64,000 nucleotides of DNA from JAIOSF01 sp034716855 (lineage in GTDB: Bacteria; Campylobacterota; Campylobacteria; Campylobacterales; Arcobacteraceae). Below the pieces are notes generated by a model. That model was not told the DNA's origin, ran no database searches, and saw nothing but the letters and a program-made list of their open reading frames with translations. Position numbers and translations under genes: made by a program. The DNA lies in the NCBI GenBank assembly GCA_034716855.1, contig JAYEKV010000160.1, positions 1 to 64,000 of the forward strand, in the 5' to 3' direction. Positions 60,439-64,000 of this stretch are shown here, one piece after another. Each line of letters begins with the position of its first letter. Position 1 is the first letter of the stretch.

Positions 60439-61503
60439 TTACTGATGTATTAATTCTGATATTAGTTCAGTAGCATAGCTTCCTTTTGGAAGTTCAAAAC
60501 CAAGTTCAAACCAAGCTTTTTCCTCTTTGTATTCACTGCTTATATTTTGAGGGAAAATCCACGCAAATCTTCTAGCACCATCTTCTTTAGTTTCTTTTAT
60601 AAAAGGTGATTCAAACTTTAAAGCATCGTCAACGGCAAGTTTTGTTTTTTTACCTGAAAGAAGACCTGTAGGTACTCTGTCTTTTAGATAAAATTTTTCA
60701 GATTCTGAATCTAAATCTTCACAGTAAAATATCTTACCATATGGATAATGACTCATCACATCACCTTTTAAAACTTTCAATGGATGTTTTTGTTTCTGTA
60801 TATCCTTGATCATATTCTCATCTAAATTTAGTTTTTCACTTATCTCACTTGCTTTAAAGCTCTCAATAATTTTACTGATCTCAATACGCTTTGAAAGCCA
60901 TTGGTTAAAAAGATATGACTGATAAGCATTTATAAACATCTGCTTTAACTTTCTATTTTTTTCTCTTCTTTTACCCTCAATGATCTCTTGACCTTTGATA
61001 TAGTTATCACCGTCTATTCCAAACCTTTGAAAACCAAAATAATTTGGCATACCGTTTAAAGCGATCTGCCCTAAAGCATCTTCTAGGATATTTTTATGAA
61101 AAGGCTGAACTCTTTTTAATCTTATAAAGAATTTATTTCCTTTTAAATGCCCTACTCTTATTTTGTTATTGTGGTATGTTTTTTCTAGTATTTTAATATT
61201 TGGATGATCAAAAGCATCAATTTTATCTTCAAAATTTCTATGTAGACTTATATACTGTACCGTCATGGCATTTTTATCTTTTAAACCTGCATATCCTATA
61301 TCACGGCTTTTTGCACCAATATGATCAGATAAGATACTTACCATATCCCAAGTTGAAAGATCTTTTTTTCTTATCTTTAAAATAAGGTGTTCCCCCTCAC
61401 CGCTAAATTCATACAGAGGTATCTCTGTAACGACAAAATCATCTTTGCTTTGTTTAAAATAAACATCTACTTTACTATGGTTTAAATATCTTTGTAATTT
61501 CAT
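60439..61503 (-). CDS. truD: tRNA pseudouridine(13) synthase TruD
   Basis: TruD converts U13 of tRNA-Glu to pseudouridine. The 354-residue protein includes the catalytic Asp in GYAGLKDKNAMT, the family segment PNYFGFQRFG, and the C-terminal part with RFAWIFPQNI. Length is normal. The gene lies 11 bases after thiL on the minus strand and is followed by a hairpin terminator. Confidence 0.95.
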   Translation of the reverse strand: MKLQRYLNHSKVDVYFKQSKDDFVVTEIPLYEFSGEGEHLILKIRKKDLSTWDMVSILSDHIGAKSRDIGYAGLKDKNAMTVQYISLHRNFEDKIDAFDHPNIKILEKTYHNNKIRVGHLKGNKFFIRLKRVQPFHKNILEDALGQIALNGMPNYFGFQRFGIDGDNYIKGQEIIEGKRREKNRKLKQMFINAYQSYLFNQWLSKRIEISKIIESFKASEISEKLNLDENMIKDIQKQKHPLKVLKGDVMSHYPYGKIFYCEDLDSESEKFYLKDRVPTGLLSGKKTKLAVDDALKFESPFIKETKEDGARRFAWIFPQNISSEYKEEKAWFELGFELPKGSYATELISELIHQ

Positions 61504-61514
61504 ATATCTTCTTT

Positions 61515-62342
61515 TTATTTTTTAAAATGGTGATTTGTACAAGGGCAGTGGTAACTACCCTCAACTGTTTTTGCAAATATGTTTAACTTTATATTGTGCT
61601 TTTTGGCTATTTTGTTTATCTTTTTTTTATCTTTTTTATCAAAACTGAACAGTACCTCATACTCTTCACCGCTGCAACCTGTATTGACAGATATACTTTC
61701 AAAAAATTCAAAACCTAAATTGTTGGCTTTACTTAATCTTTCAAGCTCAAAGAATAGTCCATCAGAGATATCCATAGTACTCTTTATAAAAGGTGCTATC
61801 TCATAAAAAAAATCAGGGTTTAAAACAGGCTTGATAAACTTTGAATCTTTTGATATTTTTTTACCTTTTATAAGCTTGTCAAGATCTTTTTTTACACTTC
61901 CAAGCTCCCCTGTATAACATACAAGATCACCGATATCTGAACCGCTTCTTAATGTAGGCTTTGAGGTGACAGATATAATTGTAACAGATATATCAAGTTT
62001 TATATTTGATATTGTATCACCGCCTATTATCTCAATACCAAATTCTTCTGCTGCACTTTTAAAACCACTTGCTAGTTTATCCATCTGCTTTTGTGTAAAG
62101 TAAGGTGGAATAGCTACGGTTAATAAAGCATATTTAGGTTTTGCATTCATAACTATTGCATCACTTATATTTACAAGCATCGACTTTCTTGCTATTTGTT
62201 TCAGACTCATCCACTCTTCTTTAAAGTGAACATTCTCAAAAAAGGCATCCATACTGTATACATATTTGCCTACAACTGCTCCGTCATCACCTATATATTT
62301 GCTCTTTGCAAATTGTTTAATAAAATAATCTTCTTTGTTCAT
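61515..62342 (-). CDS. thiL: Thiamine-monophosphate kinase ThiL
   Basis: ThiL phosphorylates thiamine monophosphate to the active diphosphate, the cofactor of the transketolase encoded in this window. The protein (275 residues from ATG 62342) has the PurM-like metal motifs IGDDGAVV, SMDAFFENVHF, NISDAIVMNAKPKYALL, and STMDISDGLF. It is a little shorter than most ThiL (about 320). An ATG three codons earlier (62351) overlaps the -10 box and would then not be transcribed, so 62342 is chosen. Confidence 0.92.
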   Translation of the reverse strand: MNKEDYFIKQFAKSKYIGDDGAVVGKYVYSMDAFFENVHFKEEWMSLKQIARKSMLVNISDAIVMNAKPKYALLTVAIPPYFTQKQMDKLASGFKSAAEEFGIEIIGGDTISNIKLDISVTIISVTSKPTLRSGSDIGDLVCYTGELGSVKKDLDKLIKGKKISKDSKFIKPVLNPDFFYEIAPFIKSTMDISDGLFFELERLSKANNLGFEFFESISVNTGCSGEEYEVLFSFDKKDKKKINKIAKKHNIKLNIFAKTVEGSYHCPCTNHHFKK

Positions 62343-62349
62343 AATCCGC

Positions 62350-62355
62350 ATTATA
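62350..62355 (-). promoter_or_regulatory. Candidate -10 box for thiL (leaderless arrangement)
   Basis: On the minus strand this is TATAAT, seven bases before the chosen thiL ATG. The predicted transcript starts at or one base from the A of ATG. It faces away from the murA -10 box 13 bases further on. Confidence 0.5.
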
Positions 62356-62367
62356 GCATTTTATAGT

Positions 62368-62373
62368 TATAAT
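62368..62373 (+). promoter_or_regulatory. Candidate -10 box for murA
   Basis: TATAAT, 31 bases before the TTG start, predicting a leader of about 25 bases that contains AAAAGGGA. Confidence 0.5.
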
Positions 62374-62404
62374 AGTGTCTTTATTAAAAACAAAAGGGAA
62401 CAAC

Positions 62405-63670
62405 TTGGATTATTTAAAAGTTTCAGGTAAAAAAAAGTTGCAAGGAAGTGTAAAGATAAGCGGAGCTAAAAATGCCGCACTTCCACTGCTTGCTTCTACA
62501 ATACTTTCATCAAATAAGATAAATATATCAAATCTGCCAAATGTAGCAGATATAAACACTTTGCTTAAACTACTTGGTATGTTAGGCTCAACATATGAGA
62601 AGAATGAGCTGTTGACAATAGACTCTACAACTATCACACAAACAAAGGCGACTTATGAGATAGTAAAGACCATGAGAGCTTCTATACTTGTATTAGGTCC
62701 ACTACTTGCCAGATTTGGTCATTGTGAGGTGTCACTTCCTGGAGGTTGTGCCATAGGTCAAAGACCTGTAGACCTTCACTTAAAAGCTTTAGAGCAGATG
62801 GGTGCAAATATAGTTATAAAAAACGGCTACATCCAAGCAACTGTTGATGGTGCTTTAAAAGGTGCAACTATAGTTTTTGACAAGATAACAGTAACAGGAA
62901 CAGAAAATATAGTGATGGCAGCAGCTTTAGCTCAAGGTACCACAACAATTATAAATGCTGCAAAAGAGCCTGAAGTGGTACAACTTTGTGAAGTATTAAA
63001 AAATGCAGGTCTAAATATAAAGGGTATCGGTACAAATACACTAACTATTGAAGGTACAAATAAAAAACTGCTACCATTTAAAGACTTTAAGATAATCCCT
63101 GACAGAATTGAAGCCGGTACTTATCTTTGTGCAGGAGCTATAACAAACTCTATAATAACGGTAGAGGATGTAGAACCTTCTCATCTTGATGCAGTTCTTG
63201 CTAAATTTGAAGAGATGGGATATATGATCGTAAAAGATAAAAGCAACATTACTATATTTCCCGCAAATAAAATCAAACCAGTAAATATAGTTACTACAGA
63301 ATATCCTGGATTTCCAACAGATATGCAAGCTCAGTTTATGGCAATTGCTACAATGGCAGACGGAGTAAGCATAATAGATGAAAAACTTTTTGAAAATCGA
63401 TTTATGCATGTGAGTGAACTTATAAGAATGGGTGCAGAGATAACACTAAACGGTACGGTAGCAAATATAACAGGAACTCCTAAAAAACTCTATGGAGCTG
63501 ATGTTATGGCTACTGATCTTCGTGCAAGCAGTGCCTTAGTTCTTGCGGCACTAGTCGCCCAAGGGGAAACAAATATCCATAGAATATATCATCTTGACAG
63601 AGGATATGATCGACTAGAGGAGAAACTTTCACACCTTGGTGCACAAATACAGAGGCTTAAACAAAATTGA
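62405..63670 (+). CDS. murA: UDP-N-acetylglucosamine 1-carboxyvinyltransferase MurA
   Basis: MurA transfers enolpyruvate from PEP to UDP-GlcNAc, the first committed step of peptidoglycan synthesis and the target of fosfomycin. With a TTG start at 62405 the catalytic residues fall at the standard positions: K22 (SGAKNAALP) and C115 (PGGCAIGQRPVDLH). C115 is the fosfomycin-reactive Cys, so sensitivity is expected. AAAAGGGA precedes the TTG. A GTG at 62375 would start only two bases after the -10 box and is rejected. 421 residues, complete. Confidence 0.96.
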   Translation: MDYLKVSGKKKLQGSVKISGAKNAALPLLASTILSSNKINISNLPNVADINTLLKLLGMLGSTYEKNELLTIDSTTITQTKATYEIVKTMRASILVLGPLLARFGHCEVSLPGGCAIGQRPVDLHLKALEQMGANIVIKNGYIQATVDGALKGATIVFDKITVTGTENIVMAAALAQGTTTIINAAKEPEVVQLCEVLKNAGLNIKGIGTNTLTIEGTNKKLLPFKDFKIIPDRIEAGTYLCAGAITNSIITVEDVEPSHLDAVLAKFEEMGYMIVKDKSNITIFPANKIKPVNIVTTEYPGFPTDMQAQFMAIATMADGVSIIDEKLFENRFMHVSELIRMGAEITLNGTVANITGTPKKLYGADVMATDLRASSALVLAALVAQGETNIHRIYHLDRGYDRLEEKLSHLGAQIQRLKQN

Positions 63671-63695
63671 CAATAAAGTCAACTTTGAGTACAAT
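63667..63695 (+). promoter_or_regulatory. Promoter for argF: TTGACA-17-TACAAT
   Basis: A perfect -35 hexamer TTGACA and a -10 hexamer TACAAT are 17 bases apart, the ideal spacing, 31 bases before the argF ATG. The -35 is also one arm of the inverted repeat TTGAC-x6-GTCAA, so a repressor could act here. Confidence 0.6.
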
Positions 63696-63726
63696 ATTGC
63701 CCTTTAGTAAAAAACAGGATAATAAT

Positions 63727-64000
63727 ATGAAACACTTTTTAACATTAAAAGATTATTCAAAAAAAGAGATTTTAGAGATTATTGATCTTGCAGTAAAGAT
63801 CAAAAAAGAGACAAAAAAAAACATCTTTAAAAAATATATGCCAAATAAAACACTTGGTATGATATTTGCAAAAAGCAGTACCAGAACAAGAGTAAGCTTT
63901 GAAACAGGTATATATCAACTAGGTGGTGTTGGACTTTTTTTAAGTTCAAACGATATTCAACTAGGTCGAGGTGAACCAATAAGCGATACAAGTCGAGTAA
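63727..64000 (+). CDS. argF: Ornithine carbamoyltransferase, N-terminal part (cut by window edge)
   Basis: The first 91 residues are visible. They start MKHFLTLKDYSKKE and include the carbamoyl-phosphate-binding motif SSTRTRVSFE, then LSSNDIQLGRGEPISDTSRV, which matches ornithine rather than aspartate carbamoyltransferases. The enzyme makes citrulline from ornithine in arginine synthesis. AGGATAAT precedes the ATG. The frame is open to the end of the window. Confidence 0.93.
   Translation, partial: MKHFLTLKDYSKKEILEIIDLAVKIKKETKKNIFKKYMPNKTLGMIFAKSSTRTRVSFETGIYQLGGVGLFLSSNDIQLGRGEPISDTSRV

Noticed and set aside
1..64000. CRISPR arrays, insertion sequences, rRNA and tRNA genes
   Set aside because: I scanned for regularly spaced repeats, transposase-like frames and tRNA-like cloverleaf ends in the gaps and found none; the intergenic gaps are too short and AT-rich. 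A covariance-model search would be decisive.

Overview
The window is one contiguous piece of AT-rich bacterial chromosome (by eye about one third G+C), densely packed, with genes on both strands in short operons. The gene content fits Campylobacterota, in the Sulfurimonas/Arcobacter range. Supporting features are histidine kinases with the AHQW(K/R)QPLN H-box, a short ComEC without its C-terminal hydrolase domain, TatB-TatC followed by QueA, a class I Fbp followed by a small Cys protein, OadG-OadA-OadB-PckA in a row, and promoters recognisable mainly by a TATAAT -10 box. The genus is not settled by sequence reading alone. I saw no rRNA, tRNA, CRISPR array, transposase or prophage block.

Layout. 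1-1928: c-di-GMP phosphodiesterase fragment and a kinase with a degenerate receiver. 1957-7136: YgiQ radical SAM protein, Mn-dependent pyrophosphatase, an ATP-sulfurylase-like protein with altered active-site motifs, and ComEC. 7171-10679 (minus): exonuclease, DnaB, small proteins, a [2Fe-2S] BFD-like protein and a TerB-J protein. 10797-18182: TatBC, QueA, RecR (minus), DnaJ, a metallo-beta-lactamase-fold hydrolase, and two GGDEF proteins (one degenerate, one with a periplasmic haem motif). 18187-24364: a head-only tRNA nucleotidyltransferase homologue, LeuB/LeuD, RpoD, a CNNM/CBS protein and an S24 repressor. 24505-29756: a micro-ORF, then the Oad-PckA carbon module. 29850-33670: radical SAM/SPASM, MobB, Fbp and an HDOD protein. 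33693-39411 (minus): RibA, RsmG, small proteins, GlyS and an FAD oxidoreductase. 39557-45758 (minus): transketolase, thiol peroxidase, a FIST-domain kinase and an HD-GYP protein. 46346-57105 (minus): an 11-gene chemosensory operon. 57323-60384: a frameshifted receiver, a receiver-kinase, a TPR lipoprotein and a secreted low-complexity protein. 60439-64000: TruD, ThiL, MurA and the start of ArgF.

How it works together. The window is rich in signalling: c-di-GMP turnover (EAL, two GGDEF, HD-GYP), three soluble-looking AHQW-type kinases and a complete accessory chemosensory pathway. The pathway pairs a cytoplasmic receptor carrying two signalling tips with a CheW that has an inserted zinc-binding CZB domain, and adds ParA, HEAT and pseudo-receiver proteins. 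It is the best candidate here for an incompletely described system. Metabolism is represented by oxaloacetate/PEP interconversion, Fbp and transketolase (gluconeogenesis and pentose interconversion), leucine synthesis, riboflavin, thiamine and molybdenum cofactor steps.

Sequence-level oddities include three promoters placed so that translation would be leaderless, an internal ribosome binding site inside oadA that could yield a free biotin carrier, and two very short ORFs (54 and 24 codons).
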